Source: Planctomycetota bacterium
GTDB taxonomy: Bacteria > Planctomycetota > MHYJ01 > JACPRB01
Assembly (NCBI GenBank): GCA_016209705.1
Contig: JACQVR010000128.1
Location: 1-63,558, forward strand
Reading direction: 5' to 3'
Length of the DNA stretch: 63,558 nucleotides
Shown: positions 24,379 to 32,886 of the stretch, piece after piece
How the letters are laid out: the number at the start of each line of letters is the position of its first letter
Position numbering within the stretch: the first letter of the stretch is position 1
Notes under the pieces: generated by a model
Seen by the model: the letters and a program-made list of their open reading frames with translations, nothing else
Database searches by the model: none
Told to the model about the DNA's origin: nothing
Translations under genes and position numbers: made by a program

Positions 24379-24624
24379 AGAATCGGGGAAATCGAACGGG
24401 GGGAACGCAACCCGACGCTGGAGACCATCGGCCGGTTGGTCCGAGCGTTTGACGTCGAACCTTACGAGCTCTTTCTTTTCAGCCTCAAGGAAGGTAGGTC
24501 GGAAGAGAAGGTCGACGAAGAAGTGCTTGTGAATCTGGTGCGCCGCACGGACAAGTCGGTCCGCCCCTACATCATCCAGCTCGTGCAGACGGCGCTGCGG
24601 TGGGAACAGGCCCGCAAAAAGTGA
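24379..24624 (+). pseudogene. XRE-type regulator lacking the first half of its HTH
   Basis: The frame reads RIGEIERGERNPTLETIGRL then VRAFDVEPYELFLF, matching helix 3 to helix 5 of an XRE (Cro/CI) domain, followed by a 45-residue tail ending VQTALRWEQARKK. Helices 1 and 2, which should precede it, are replaced by sequence that is antisense to a barrel-protein fragment. No proper start codon is present near the junction. So a regulator gene lost its 5' end at about 24370. Confidence 0.6.
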
Positions 24625-24660
24625 GACCTATCTATCGCCAAGATTTCCCCATCCCCCAGT

Positions 24661-24727
24661 TTCTCCGCGCCTCCGTGTCTCCGTGGTTGCTTTCCTCCGT
24701 GCACTTCGTCGTCTTCTCCGTGACCTC
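24661..24727. repeat. Heptad-type repeat arm (CTCCGTG units)
   Basis: Repeated CTCCGCG/CTCCGTG units of 7-9 bases run up to the stop codon of the minus-strand TPR gene. The unit matches the copy at 32694. The complementary arm is not evident here, so this looks like a half element. Confidence 0.5.
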
Positions 24728-26844
24728 TAATCCGTGACGCAGTTTTTAAGCGCCAGAAGCCCCATCGCGGTCGAGAAGCTCTTGCCCATCGTGGGGTCTT
24801 CCCCGAAGCTGCCGTCGATTTCCGCAATGTTCAGGAGGATCTCGAGAAACCGCTTCAGCGCGCTTCCCCGCTTCTCGGCGTCCAGAAGCAGCGCCGCCTC
24901 CGTGGCGGGATGGAAGGAATAAAAGAAGAAGAAGCCGCCGAGCTGCCCGTCCGCGTGAAAGCCGGTCTTGCGCACCCGCTCCCAGCGGGGATGCACGTCC
25001 AGGAACGTCTCCACGGCGCGCGCCAAGTTCTCATCCGAACCTTCGCCGGCCTGCTTGCGCCCCAGCTCGCAGTTCACCATCCGTCCGGCGGCGTCCTTCT
25101 TGCTCGACGGGCCGCGCGTGCTGTAGGGGTACGTTCCGTCCCGTTGCATGCAGCCTTTCAACGCGTCCACGCCCTTCTGCAACGTCTCGTCGGTAACCGT
25201 CGCTCCCGCCTTCCGCGCCATCCCCAAGCATGTGAGCGCCGTACCGGTCGCGAACGGGTTTGGATACTCGTGGGCCCACCAGCCTTGCTTGCTCTGAAGG
25301 GCGGTCAGCTTCTCGACGACCTCGTTCATTTCCTTTACGAGCGCTTCCTTCTCTTTGGGAAACGCCGCGGCCCGCCGGGACAGATAGAGAAGCCGATACG
25401 AGTCCGCGTAACAGGTCTCGAACTTTCCCCGCGCGAGATCGCCGGCGTCTCTCATGTACTTCATTCCCTTTTCCAGGGCGGCATCGATGCGCTTCGGATC
25501 TACCGCTCTCCATTCCAGAAGCGCGGCGCAGGACAGCGCGGTGATGGAGACCCACACGTTGGGTAGAATGACGGGCCCCTGTTGGAAGATGTATCGGGAG
25601 TCCGACCACGATCCGTCTTCCCGCTGCCGCCGCAGGAGGAACTCGACCGCCCGGCGCCCGACGTCCTGGACGTCTTTCGCTTCTCGCGGCCATTCCGATC
25701 CCGTCCGCAGCTCCGCCAGCGCGGCCGCGGGCGGGCAGACCGGATCTTCGAATCCGCGCGCCAAGGCGCTGTCGCCCAGATAGCAATCGCTGACCTTGCG
25801 CGCCGAAGCGGCGCCCTTCCACGCCCAAGGGGAATCCGGAGACGTTTCGGCGAGACGCGCCCAGATCTCCTTGGCTTTCGAATCGTTGGCGGTCAGGTAT
25901 TCGCAGACGCCGAGCTGATAGGCGCTTTCCGCGGCGCGCGGCGCCTGCGGCGCTTCCTTGAGCGCCTGCTCGTAGGCCTTCTTGGCGTCGTCGAACTTCG
26001 CCAGCTTGAGCAGGACCAACCCCTTCTCCGACAGCGCCTCACCCTTCGAGGCCGGCGTCGCGAGATGCGGCGACGCCGCCTCCAGCGATTTCAAGGCCGC
26101 TTCGAATTCGAACCGGCGCCGGTGGAGCATGGCGCGAACCACGTGCGCGCGTCCGAGGAGGTCGCTCTTGGCGGCCGGCAGGACCTGTTCCAGAAGTTTT
26201 TCCGCCTCCGCGTAGTCGCCGTCCATCACGTGCTCCCGGGCGAGATCGAGCTTGCCTTCCGGCTCGGCGGCACGCTCCTTCGCCTTTCGCGTCGATTCGC
26301 TCGGACTGTTGAAGGAAGCGTTCTTTTCGAGCACGAGCCGCAGCGTGTTCAGCAGGAAATCGGGCGAGAGCGAACGAAGGCGATCCATCTTGTGAACGGC
26401 CTCGCCTTCGGGCGTGAGGAAGACCAATCCGGGCTCCAGGAAGGCGAACTTCCGGACCACGACGTCGTATTTCTTGCCGACGGAGGCCGTGGCCGTCATT
26501 CGCAACGGAACGAATTTCCGGCGGATGAGCTCGGAGATTTCTCCGTCCGCGAACGGACCGGTGAGCATGTATCGATCGAGGTGCTCGGGCTTCCAGAAGG
26601 GCGTCCGGTCGACCCGGTAGACGTACCACATCACGAGCCGGTTCTGTTCCTTCGCCCGGGTGAGCGCTTGATCGAGCAGCTCGTTGCGGTTCGATCGATC
26701 TCTGGGCCCTTCGTCCTGGATCCAAGGGATGTCGTCGCCGCATTTCTTGGAAAGATCCTGCAAGCTCGATTCCTGCGCGGCCGCCGTGAATGCCACCGCC
26801 AAGCCGCAGAGGGAAAGGCGAAGAGACGTGCGTGGGGCGATCAT
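24727..26844 (-). CDS. Exported thioredoxin-fold / TPR / toroid (prenyltransferase-like) protein
   Basis: A 705-aa secreted or periplasmic protein. Signal peptide at 1-23 (ends AAAQE). Residues 50-175 resemble a thioredoxin-like domain (LTRAKEQNRLVMWYVYRVD, FVPLRMTATASVG, PGLVFLTPEGEAVHKMD) with no CxxC. Residues 195-345 are TPRs (DYAEAEKLLEQVLPAAKSDL, FDDAKKAYEQALKEAPQAPR). Residues 390-705 form an alpha-alpha toroid of the squalene cyclase/prenyltransferase type (AVEFLLRRQREDGSWSDSRY, LTALQSKQGWWAHEY, LKGCMQRDGTYPY, LNIAEIDGSFGED). Such fusions are frequent in Planctomycetes; role unknown. No catalytic DxDD motif is visible, so an enzymatic cyclase is unlikely. Confidence 0.75.
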   Translation of the reverse strand: MIAPRTSLRLSLCGLAVAFTAAAQESSLQDLSKKCGDDIPWIQDEGPRDRSNRNELLDQALTRAKEQNRLVMWYVYRVDRTPFWKPEHLDRYMLTGPFADGEISELIRRKFVPLRMTATASVGKKYDVVVRKFAFLEPGLVFLTPEGEAVHKMDRLRSLSPDFLLNTLRLVLEKNASFNSPSESTRKAKERAAEPEGKLDLAREHVMDGDYAEAEKLLEQVLPAAKSDLLGRAHVVRAMLHRRRFEFEAALKSLEAASPHLATPASKGEALSEKGLVLLKLAKFDDAKKAYEQALKEAPQAPRAAESAYQLGVCEYLTANDSKAKEIWARLAETSPDSPWAWKGAASARKVSDCYLGDSALARGFEDPVCPPAAALAELRTGSEWPREAKDVQDVGRRAVEFLLRRQREDGSWSDSRYIFQQGPVILPNVWVSITALSCAALLEWRAVDPKRIDAALEKGMKYMRDAGDLARGKFETCYADSYRLLYLSRRAAAFPKEKEALVKEMNEVVEKLTALQSKQGWWAHEYPNPFATGTALTCLGMARKAGATVTDETLQKGVDALKGCMQRDGTYPYSTRGPSSKKDAAGRMVNCELGRKQAGEGSDENLARAVETFLDVHPRWERVRKTGFHADGQLGGFFFFYSFHPATEAALLLDAEKRGSALKRFLEILLNIAEIDGSFGEDPTMGKSFSTAMGLLALKNCVTD

Positions 26845-26982
26845 GGGGTCCTCCGGGAATACAGATTAGTTACGCTGAACCCTCACGGCTTGGTGGAGCA
26901 TTTCGGCGGAGGTTGAAGACAGGCGCCGGGTCCATGCCTTGCCGTGGATCGTGGTAGTATATAGATGACCCGAAGGGTAGCC

Positions 26983-27156
26983 ATGAAATATCCGTTCCGA
27001 AACTACACCAAGGTGCCGGTCGGGGAATGGATGAAGGTGCGGCTCAAGATCGATGTGGGCGGTCCGGCCACGCTGACCGGCTTCCGTCTCTACGGCAGCG
27101 GATGGTCGTTTCGCGGCGGGGCGCGGAATGCCCGGCTGCGCGCCGGTTCGAAGTAG
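26983..27156 (+). CDS. Short hypothetical ORF
   Basis: A 57-residue frame (MKYPFRNYTKVPVGEWMKVRLKID..., trimmed) with beta-like alternation and a basic C-terminus. No family recognised. It lies between the divergent toroid gene and a repeat-flanked fragment. Could be a remnant of a larger secreted protein; low confidence that it is expressed. Confidence 0.3.
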   Translation: MKYPFRNYTKVPVGEWMKVRLKIDVGGPATLTGFRLYGSGWSFRGGARNARLRAGSK

Positions 27157-27187
27157 GAATCCTCACGGACCTTCGCGGAGTTTCGAG

Positions 27188-27477
27188 AACCGCCAAAGCG
27201 CCAAAACGCAAAACGAGTTGCCAATAAAGGCGTGCTCCGTCCGGCAGATCTCTTGCGGCCGGAAGAGGCCTCCGGTCTGGACCTGGCGACGCAGGGCTAC
27301 GGGGTCGGCTGCTGGTATCTGCTGGCCGGCGAGCGCCTGCGCGCCATCGCGATCTTCGAGCGCGTCGCGGCCAATCGCCTTTGGCCGGCGTTCGCCGTGA
27401 TCGCCGCCGAAGTCGAGCTTGCCGAACTGAGTCGCTGAAGCCCGGAATGCTTTTGGCGCTTCCGCGCTTTGGCGGTT
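27188..27477. repeat. CGCCAAA-type arms flanking a 240-bp insert
   Basis: Arm 1 (AACCGCCAAAGCGCCAAAAC, 27188-27207) and arm 2 (27451-27477, ending GCGCTTTGGCGGTT) are complementary over at least 14 perfect bases, but instead of a short loop they enclose about 240 bp with a gene fragment. Compare the copies at 11221 and 63450. Confidence 0.65.
27232..27438 (+). pseudogene. C-terminal TPR-protein fragment between inverted repeats
   Basis: The 68-residue frame from a GTG (27232) ends GYGVGCWYLLAGERLRAIAI and FERVAANRLWPAFAVIAAEV, the terminal TPR-like block seen in exported planctomycete-type TPR proteins. The rest of such a protein is missing. It sits neatly between two complementary repeat arms (27188 and 27451), so it may have been moved or trapped with them. 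Confidence 0.45.
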
Positions 27478-27490
27478 CGCCCAGACGTGA

Positions 27491-28708
27491 CTAAACGGGT
27501 CTCGGCTCCGATTCCTTCTCGCACCACTCGTCCACCAACCGGGAACCGGAAGGACGGCCCGCCACGAACGCCTCCGCGCCGGCCGCCCACGTCCCGTCCA
27601 GCGAGATCCTCCGGCCGGAAGCGTTCGACTTCTCGCGAATCATGCCCGAGCGGATGAGCACGTCGAGCGCCTCCTTGACCCGTCCCTGCTCATGTTCGGG
27701 AAACGCTCGATACACCCGGTCGAGCGGCCCGTGACATTCGCCGATCTGCGATCGGGACAGCATTCGCCGCAGGATGCGCTCCAGAATCCGCCGATTGGAG
27801 AGGCGCACCTTCACCGGCCCCGTGTCTACCGTTTCCTCATCTTCCCACAGGAACTGGAGTTCGCGTCCCACATGGGACCGGTAAGGTTGCAGAAATTCCG
27901 CCAGATCGTCCCGAAACGAGAGATCGCGCGCCACCCTCATCGACAGATCCACCAGGAGCCGCACGCCTTCCGGATCCTCGGGAAGAACATGCCGTACCGG
28001 CACCGCTTTCAATTCCTCGAAATCCCGTTCCGCCTCTTGGCGGTGGCGGCGCCGTTCCATCAGGCGCTGGAGCTTCAGCCGGGCTACTTCGAGCTGCTTT
28101 TCCCAGTCGGCCGTCTCTCCTTTGTGCAACGCGTAAATGAAGAATTGCCCATCCGGATAGCGCTCCATGGACTGCTTGATGAGCGCGTAGGCGGCCTTCA
28201 TATCGCGATCGTCCCGGGCGATCTCCTGGCCGATCGTTTCCGCCAAAACTCTCCATCTCAAGGCCCACACGTGAAAGAGCGCCCACCGTTCGTCGGGACT
28301 CGAATCGTCGAGCCGCGCGTCCCGGATGTCCCCGATGAGTTCACCGACCCGCATGCGCAACGCCGGATCGATCGCCGGCGCCGGCTCGGGCGGGCGCGGC
28401 AAGACCGGGGCCGCCGCCGGCGCGACGGAGGCGCTGGAAAGCTGTGCCGTCAGTTCGGCGATCTGGCGCTCCAGGTCCGCTTCTTCTTCCTTCAGCTTCA
28501 GGATCAAGGTGTCAATGTCGAATCCCGGCTTGGCGCCGAGCTTGGCGAAATCCTCCAAGCGCTGCTCCAATCCCTGCCGCTGCCCGGAGACCTGCTTCCA
28601 CTTGCGTTCCAAGGCTTCCTTCTTGGCCTTTCGCTCCGCGTCCCGCCGCGCGCCCGTCAATTGCAGGTCCAGCGTGTTGATCAATTTTTCGAATTCCACG
28701 GTGTCCAT
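27491..28708 (-). CDS. Coiled-coil protein with C-terminal winged-helix-like region
   Basis: I do not recognise the family. The 405-aa cytoplasmic protein has an N-terminal coiled coil (about 15-105, Lys/Glu/Leu-rich), an Ala/Pro linker (about 93-112), a helical middle domain (WALFHVWALRWRVLAETIG, DMKAAYALIKQSMERYPDG), a second coiled coil (about 200-235) and a C-terminal part with a winged-helix look (RILERILRRMLSRSQIGECH, VKEALDVLIRSGMIREKS, GRRISLDG). It stands alone between repeat-rich regions. Winged-helix assignment is weak. Confidence 0.6.
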   Translation of the reverse strand: MDTVEFEKLINTLDLQLTGARRDAERKAKKEALERKWKQVSGQRQGLEQRLEDFAKLGAKPGFDIDTLILKLKEEEADLERQIAELTAQLSSASVAPAAAPVLPRPPEPAPAIDPALRMRVGELIGDIRDARLDDSSPDERWALFHVWALRWRVLAETIGQEIARDDRDMKAAYALIKQSMERYPDGQFFIYALHKGETADWEKQLEVARLKLQRLMERRRHRQEAERDFEELKAVPVRHVLPEDPEGVRLLVDLSMRVARDLSFRDDLAEFLQPYRSHVGRELQFLWEDEETVDTGPVKVRLSNRRILERILRRMLSRSQIGECHGPLDRVYRAFPEHEQGRVKEALDVLIRSGMIREKSNASGRRISLDGTWAAGAEAFVAGRPSGSRLVDEWCEKESEPRPV

Positions 28709-28956
28709 CGGGGTTGCTCCTTCGCCGAAAAGCGAATGCGCGCATGCTCAAATCCTACGCAAAGGTCTTCAATTTTTTTATCAGATGGTCCGCGGGGCGT
28801 CCACCCGCCTTCGCTCCTGTTCCTGTCTCTTGCGATCAGTTCCTGGGAGAGCTTCGGCGGGCAGGCCCGCCTTCGCCCTCGCTTCCGCTCGATGGACTTG
28901 CCGGCCGGACCCAGACGGCGCGCGAACAACGCCGCCGCGGCCCGCGCCCGCCGGTT

Positions 28957-29388
28957 TCATCCGGTAATGTATTGTTCGAGCTGCTCGATGATGAACTTCT
29001 GCTCGGCGATGACTTCGCGCACGACGTCGCGGATGGAAAGCATCCCCAAGAGCTGGCTTCCCTCCATCACCGGCAGATGGCGGATGTGCTTGTCGATCAT
29101 GAGCGCCATGCATTCGTCGAGCGCCTGGTCGGGCCGGACGTAGAGGACGTTGGGGGTCATGATCTCGCGCACGCGCGCATCGCGCAGAGGGCGGCCTTGG
29201 ATCACGAGCTTGCGGAGGATGTCCCGCTCGGACAGGATGCCCGCCACCCGCTTGCCGTCGTGGATCACGAGGGCTCCGACGTGCTGCTGGGTCATCTGGT
29301 GCAGAGCTTCCTCGGCGGTCGCGTCGGGGCCCAGAACGGCGACTTTTTTCCCGCCCTTGCGCTGGAGGGCCATCCGAACCGTTTTCAT
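28957..29388 (-). CDS. CBS-pair protein
   Basis: A 143-aa protein made of two CBS motifs (about 12-66 and 72-128): VGALVIHDGKRVAGILSERD and RHLPVMEGSQLLGMLSIRD, separated by VREIMTPNVLYVRPDQAL. Stand-alone CBS pairs bind adenosine nucleotides and act as energy or ionic sensors. ATG at 29388. A second CBS-pair gene lies at 58160. A 355-bp stretch follows upstream (29389-29743) where I see no convincing gene. Confidence 0.9.
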   Translation of the reverse strand: MKTVRMALQRKGGKKVAVLGPDATAEEALHQMTQQHVGALVIHDGKRVAGILSERDILRKLVIQGRPLRDARVREIMTPNVLYVRPDQALDECMALMIDKHIRHLPVMEGSQLLGMLSIRDVVREVIAEQKFIIEQLEQYITG

Positions 29389-29743
29389 GGCCGCACCCCC
29401 TTCGAACGGATTCGATCCCTTCCTTCCTTAGCGTACCCGGACGCGGATTGATCGTCACGGTCAATTATTTTTTCAATTTCGGCATATAATCCGAAGCCGG
29501 GAAGGGAATATTCATGTAGGAGGGTTGCCCGCCGGGGCGACCGCGCGCGTGTATATTCCGACCGACGGACAGGCGGATCTGGCGCACGTCGCTTCCTCTC
29601 AACGACAAGGCAGGACGGCGTAGAGTTCCAGTAGAGACCTCCAATGGCGATTTCGCGCTTTCGCGGTTCATCCATTTCGTAGGTCTCTTCCCGTCCAGGC
29701 CCCTCCGATTCTATCATGCCCTGGATCGGCTTGAGGAGTACAC

Positions 29744-29872
29744 ATGAGCACGCGCGGATGGTGGGCGCCGCTTGCCCTGGGGGTCACGCTCTTGCTGGGA
29801 TGCTCGAATCATCGGTCCGCCGCTGCGGAAAAAGAGGCATACCTCGAGGGGAAAGCCGCCATCGTGCGGTGA
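29744..29872 (+). CDS. 42-residue lipoprotein
   Basis: A short gene with a GAGGAG ribosome binding site and ATG at 29744. The product reads MSTRGWWAPLALGVTLLLGC, i.e. a complete lipoprotein signal with lipobox LLGC (Cys20), followed by only 22 residues (SNHRSAAAEKEAYLEG...). It resembles small entericidin-like lipoproteins in size, but no family is claimed. A perfect hairpin follows the stop and separates it from the convergent DUF1326 gene. It could instead be a decayed longer lipoprotein. Confidence 0.5.
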   Translation: MSTRGWWAPLALGVTLLLGCSNHRSAAAEKEAYLEGKAAIVR

Positions 29873-29875
29873 AAG

Positions 29876-29907
29876 CGGAGGCGAGGCCCATGCGGACCTC
29901 GCCTCCG
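29876..29907. terminator. Two-way terminator hairpin between convergent genes
   Basis: CGGAGGCGAGG (29876-29886) and its exact complement (29897-29907) form an 11-bp GC-rich stem with a 10-base loop, three bases after the small lipoprotein stop and 18 bases beyond the DUF1326 gene stop. No T run, so it may act with Rho. Confidence 0.55.
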
Positions 29908-29924
29908 AAGAATGGCGTCAGACT

Positions 29925-30740
29925 TTACTTCGGCTTGGGATCCTCTCCGCCTTTCTGCTCCGGATACTTCGACGTGTCGCCCAGGTCGGCGTGCGGCGTC
30001 CAGCAGCCCCAGCCGATTTTCGCCGTCGTGAAGTCGCCGATGTGGAACGGCGCCCAGTTGGACTGGCGATCGGTCAGATCCCACGAGTAGCCGATCTGCG
30101 GGTCGTTGTACGTATGGGCGATCGCCTGCCCGTGGATGATCGTGTCGCCGAAGTCATCCAGAATTCCCACCGAGCGCGCCGGTTCCGACCGGCCGGGAGG
30201 CACGAGCGCCTTGACCCGGAGGTCCAGGATTCCGGGAATCGTCGCCGACCACTCCTTCTTGTCCGCCGATACGGTATAGGTGATGGGCACCTTCCGCATG
30301 CCCGCTCCCTTGCCGAACAGATAGGCGGCTTTCGGCCCGAGTTTCTTGGCCTCTTCCTCCAGCATCCCGGTGACCACCTTGATCTGCGCATCCGTCATCT
30401 TGTCGGACACGTAAAGGTGGCTCCAGTTCGTGGAGGTGTCCTCCGCGGCGCCGCGGACCGTGATCACCCACGTCGCGCCGCTCATGTCGGTCCCGCCGAC
30501 ATTACCCTTCTCGATGTACACCGCCACGGCCGCGTCGCACCCATGGCGATGGAAGGGTTTCGCGGAAATCCGTCAGGAGCAGGGCGGGGAACAGCAGCAG
30601 CCTACGAGTCGAGATCCCTTGAGCTCCCACGCCGACGCCGACTCCGAAGGCTGAGCGCCCTTCGCCGAAGGACCCGCCTTGCAGGAGGCGAGGAGTGAGA
30701 CCGCCAGCACGGACGCCGTCATCCCGAATCGCCATCGCAT
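29925..30740 (-). CDS. DUF1326 lipoprotein, candidate selenoprotein (in-frame UGA)
   Basis: Translation from ATG 30740 (AGGAGG seven bases upstream) gives a lipoprotein signal (LLAS-C20), a Ser/Ala linker, then WELKGSRLVGCCCSPPCS, an in-frame TGA (30573-30575, codon 56), and RISAKPFHRHGCDAAVAVYI... through to 29925, 271 residues in one frame. The part after TGA is DUF1326: IEKGNVGGTDMSGATWVITV, LYVSDKMTDAQIKVVTGMLE. DUF1326 proteins have C-x-C-x3-C-x-C at this place; the TGA sits exactly on the last Cys. That is the pattern of Cys-to-selenocysteine replacement. A foldable hairpin follows the TGA. Alternatives: a nonsense mutation, a sequencing error, or initiation at GTG 30527 after loss of the Cys motif. 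No sel genes are in the window. Confidence 0.7.
30530..30575 (-). promoter_or_regulatory. Candidate bacterial SECIS element
   Basis: Starting at the TGA (30575-30573): seven bases, then CCGCG (30565-30561) pairing with CGCGG (30534-30530). Inside is a second stem CCAU/AUGG (30552-30549 with 30544-30541) capped by the tetraloop CGCC. The apical loop lies 25-28 bases after UGA and has G as its second base, as expected of bacterial SECIS hairpins. Drawn by hand; no folding energy was computed. Confidence 0.45.
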
Positions 30741-30778
30741 ATTCGGTCCTCCTAAAAGGTTGTTCGAAGGGAAGGAGC

Positions 30779-30808
30779 ATTATCTTACTCGAGTCTGAAC
30801 GGTTGCAA
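30779..30808 (-). promoter_or_regulatory. Sigma-70-like promoter of the DUF1326 gene
   Basis: On the minus strand, TTGCAA (30808-30803), 18 bases, then GATAAT (30784-30779). A start site near 30772 would give a leader of about 32 bases with the AGGAGG ribosome binding site before ATG 30740. This supports translation from 30740, upstream of the TGA. Confidence 0.45.
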
Positions 30809-30940
30809 GCTTTGCGGTGACAAAAGTCGCGTTCGCCCGCGCAAGACCCCCCGCCACGTTCGGAGCGGGCGGCGTCCGCGGACCCAAAACTCAAGGAACA
30901 CACCCGTCGTCCCAGGGATCATCTCTTAAAGCACCAATCT

Positions 30941-32554
30941 TCACGATTCCCTGGTTTTCGCCGCGCTCCGCGGTTCGGCATCCGGGGCCGCGGAGAGTGA
31001 AAAATGGAAGCAGCTCCCTTGGCCGGGCTCCGACTCCAACCAGATTCGCCCGCCATGGGACTCCACGATTTTCCTGCACAGCGCCAGCCCCGCGCCGATG
31101 CCGGGATACGTGCCGGGAGGGTGAAGCCTCTGAAAGAGTTCGAAGATCCGTTCGTGGTATTCGGACGGAATGCCCATCCCGTTATCGCGGACCGAGAAGA
31201 TCCATTCGTTTCCCTCGGGCTTCGCCGAGACGTCGATTCGAACAGGCACGGAGCGCCGGAACGTGAGCGCGTTCGAGAGCAAATGCCGGAACACCTCGCC
31301 GAGCTCCGCGAAGTCAGCCCGAACCTTCGGCAAAGAGCCGCAGGTCACTTCGGCGCCGATGTCGCGAATGTCTTTGCGCAGCACGCCCAAGGCCCTCTCC
31401 AGAGCTTTCGCGCTGTCCGCCGCCCCCAGTGAATCCTTGTCCTGTCCGGCCTCCAGATAGACCAGAAGCTTGCTCACGATCGTCTTCATCCACGCGGCAC
31501 CGTCGACGGCGTAGCGGACGTATTCTTCGCCGTCGGCTCCCAGCAGACCCTGGGACTTTCGCTCCAGCAACTGCACGTAACTGGTCACCAGGCGCAGCGG
31601 CTCCTGCATCTGATGCGCGGCGATCTTGGCGATCTGTTCCAGCTCGAGCCGCGAGCGTTCGAGCCGCTCGCGGGAAATCTTGAGGTCCAGGAACTGGCCG
31701 ATCTGGAGCCCCGCCGTCGCCAGGGCCTTCAGGAGCGTCTCATCGGGCACTTGCGGACGTTGGGAAACGACCTCGAGGATGCCGAGCGTCCGATCGCCGC
31801 TTCGAACCGGAACGGCCAGGGCGCCGCGGGGAGGATGGCGAACGTTTTCCTTCACGCGGGGATCGTCTCCCTCCCCAAAGAGATCCGATGCCCAGAGAGG
31901 GCGCCCTTCGATCCAGCAACGCCCCGGCAAACCCTCGGGGCCGGCCAGGACGATGCGGCGGCAGGCCTCCTCGAAATCCGCCAAAGGACCCGCCGCCCGC
32001 CACGATTCACCGAAATGGAGCGCGCCGGCGTGCGCATCGGCGCGCCAGTACACGGCCAGATCCCAGTCCAAGCTCTCGCCGATGATCCGCAGCGCTTCCG
32101 GAATGACGTGGGCCGCTTCCGTGGGATCGGCCAGGAGCAACGTGATCCGGAGCTGGAGGCCCAGAGTATGGTCCGTGAATTGCTTGAGCGCGAGGAGCGA
32201 TTGGACGCTCGTGATCAGCTCGGCCGCCTCGAACGGCTTCACCAGAAAACCGTTCGCCCCCACTTTGATCGCTTCCAGCTTGTCCCGGAGCTGGTCCAGC
32301 GACGTCATGGCGAGGATGGGCAGGAGCCGCGTGCGGGGATCCTGCTTGAGGCGTTTGCAAACCTCGTAGCCGTTCACCTGGGGCATCATCAGGTCAAGAA
32401 GGACCAGATCCGGAGCGTCGCGCGCCACGGCATCCAGCGCCTCCGCCCCGTTTCCGGCTTCCAAGAACTGATATCCGAAGGGGGAGAGAATGCGGCGGCA
32501 GAGCTGGCGCAACAGGGCTTCGTCATCGACGATGAGGATCTTGGCGGAGGCCAT
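30941..32554 (-). CDS. Response-regulator/GAF/histidine kinase fusion
   Basis: A 537-aa cytoplasmic signalling protein. Residues 1-122: receiver domain (ILIVDDEALLRQLCRRIL, phosphoacceptor Asp in VLLDLMMPQ, Lys in LVKPF). Residues 140-290: GAF-like domain. Residues 300-520: kinase core with an H-box AKIAAHQMQEPLRLVTSYVQ (His and the EPLR signature of phytochrome-type kinases), N-box HLLSNALTFR, G1 VRDNGMGI, F-box and G2 GIGAGLALCRKI. The N-terminal receiver suggests control by another kinase. No membrane segments. Neighbours do not hint at a pathway. Confidence 0.9.
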   Translation of the reverse strand: MASAKILIVDDEALLRQLCRRILSPFGYQFLEAGNGAEALDAVARDAPDLVLLDLMMPQVNGYEVCKRLKQDPRTRLLPILAMTSLDQLRDKLEAIKVGANGFLVKPFEAAELITSVQSLLALKQFTDHTLGLQLRITLLLADPTEAAHVIPEALRIIGESLDWDLAVYWRADAHAGALHFGESWRAAGPLADFEEACRRIVLAGPEGLPGRCWIEGRPLWASDLFGEGDDPRVKENVRHPPRGALAVPVRSGDRTLGILEVVSQRPQVPDETLLKALATAGLQIGQFLDLKISRERLERSRLELEQIAKIAAHQMQEPLRLVTSYVQLLERKSQGLLGADGEEYVRYAVDGAAWMKTIVSKLLVYLEAGQDKDSLGAADSAKALERALGVLRKDIRDIGAEVTCGSLPKVRADFAELGEVFRHLLSNALTFRRSVPVRIDVSAKPEGNEWIFSVRDNGMGIPSEYHERIFELFQRLHPPGTYPGIGAGLALCRKIVESHGGRIWLESEPGQGSCFHFSLSAAPDAEPRSAAKTRES

Positions 32555-32693
32555 GGCGTTTTCTCTCAGAAGGCGGAGATGTTACGACATTTCCACCATT
32601 ATATATCGCCATATATCGAATCGGCGGGCAACGCAGCTTCAACGACGGCCCGTTCAAATTTTTCCGGCGCTTGACCTGATTGGTCAGCATTTT

Positions 32694-32791
32694 TCACCGC
32701 GGAGATCGCCAAGAACGCGGAGAGGCTGCGGAAGAAGACAAGAAGCAGCTTTTCTTGCGTTTCTCCGCGGTCTCGACGCGCTCCGCGGTGA
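32694..32791. repeat. Heptad-built inverted repeat (ACCGCGGAG type)
   Basis: Arm 1 (32694-32723) begins TCACCGCGGAG and ends GCGGAGA; arm 2 (32762-32791) is complementary at both ends over 11 and 7 bases, each arm 30 bases. The 38-base loop contains its own small hairpin. It lies in the gap between divergent genes. Confidence 0.7.
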
Positions 32792-32886
32792 GATTCTGAC
32801 CTCATTCCAGTAAATGCGGACCTGCCAGGCGCTTGACAGCCTTCGATGCGCGAGATATTTGTTTTCCGTCGCCGGAGAAAGGGCCG

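Noticed and set aside
29385..29717. 110-codon minus-strand frame upstream of the CBS gene
   Set aside because: Low-complexity basic sequence, no ribosome binding site, no family pattern; it overlaps the CBS start.
29870..29872. TGA of the 42-residue lipoprotein as a second Sec codon
   Set aside because: No conserved domain follows, and a strong hairpin and terminator position fit a true stop.
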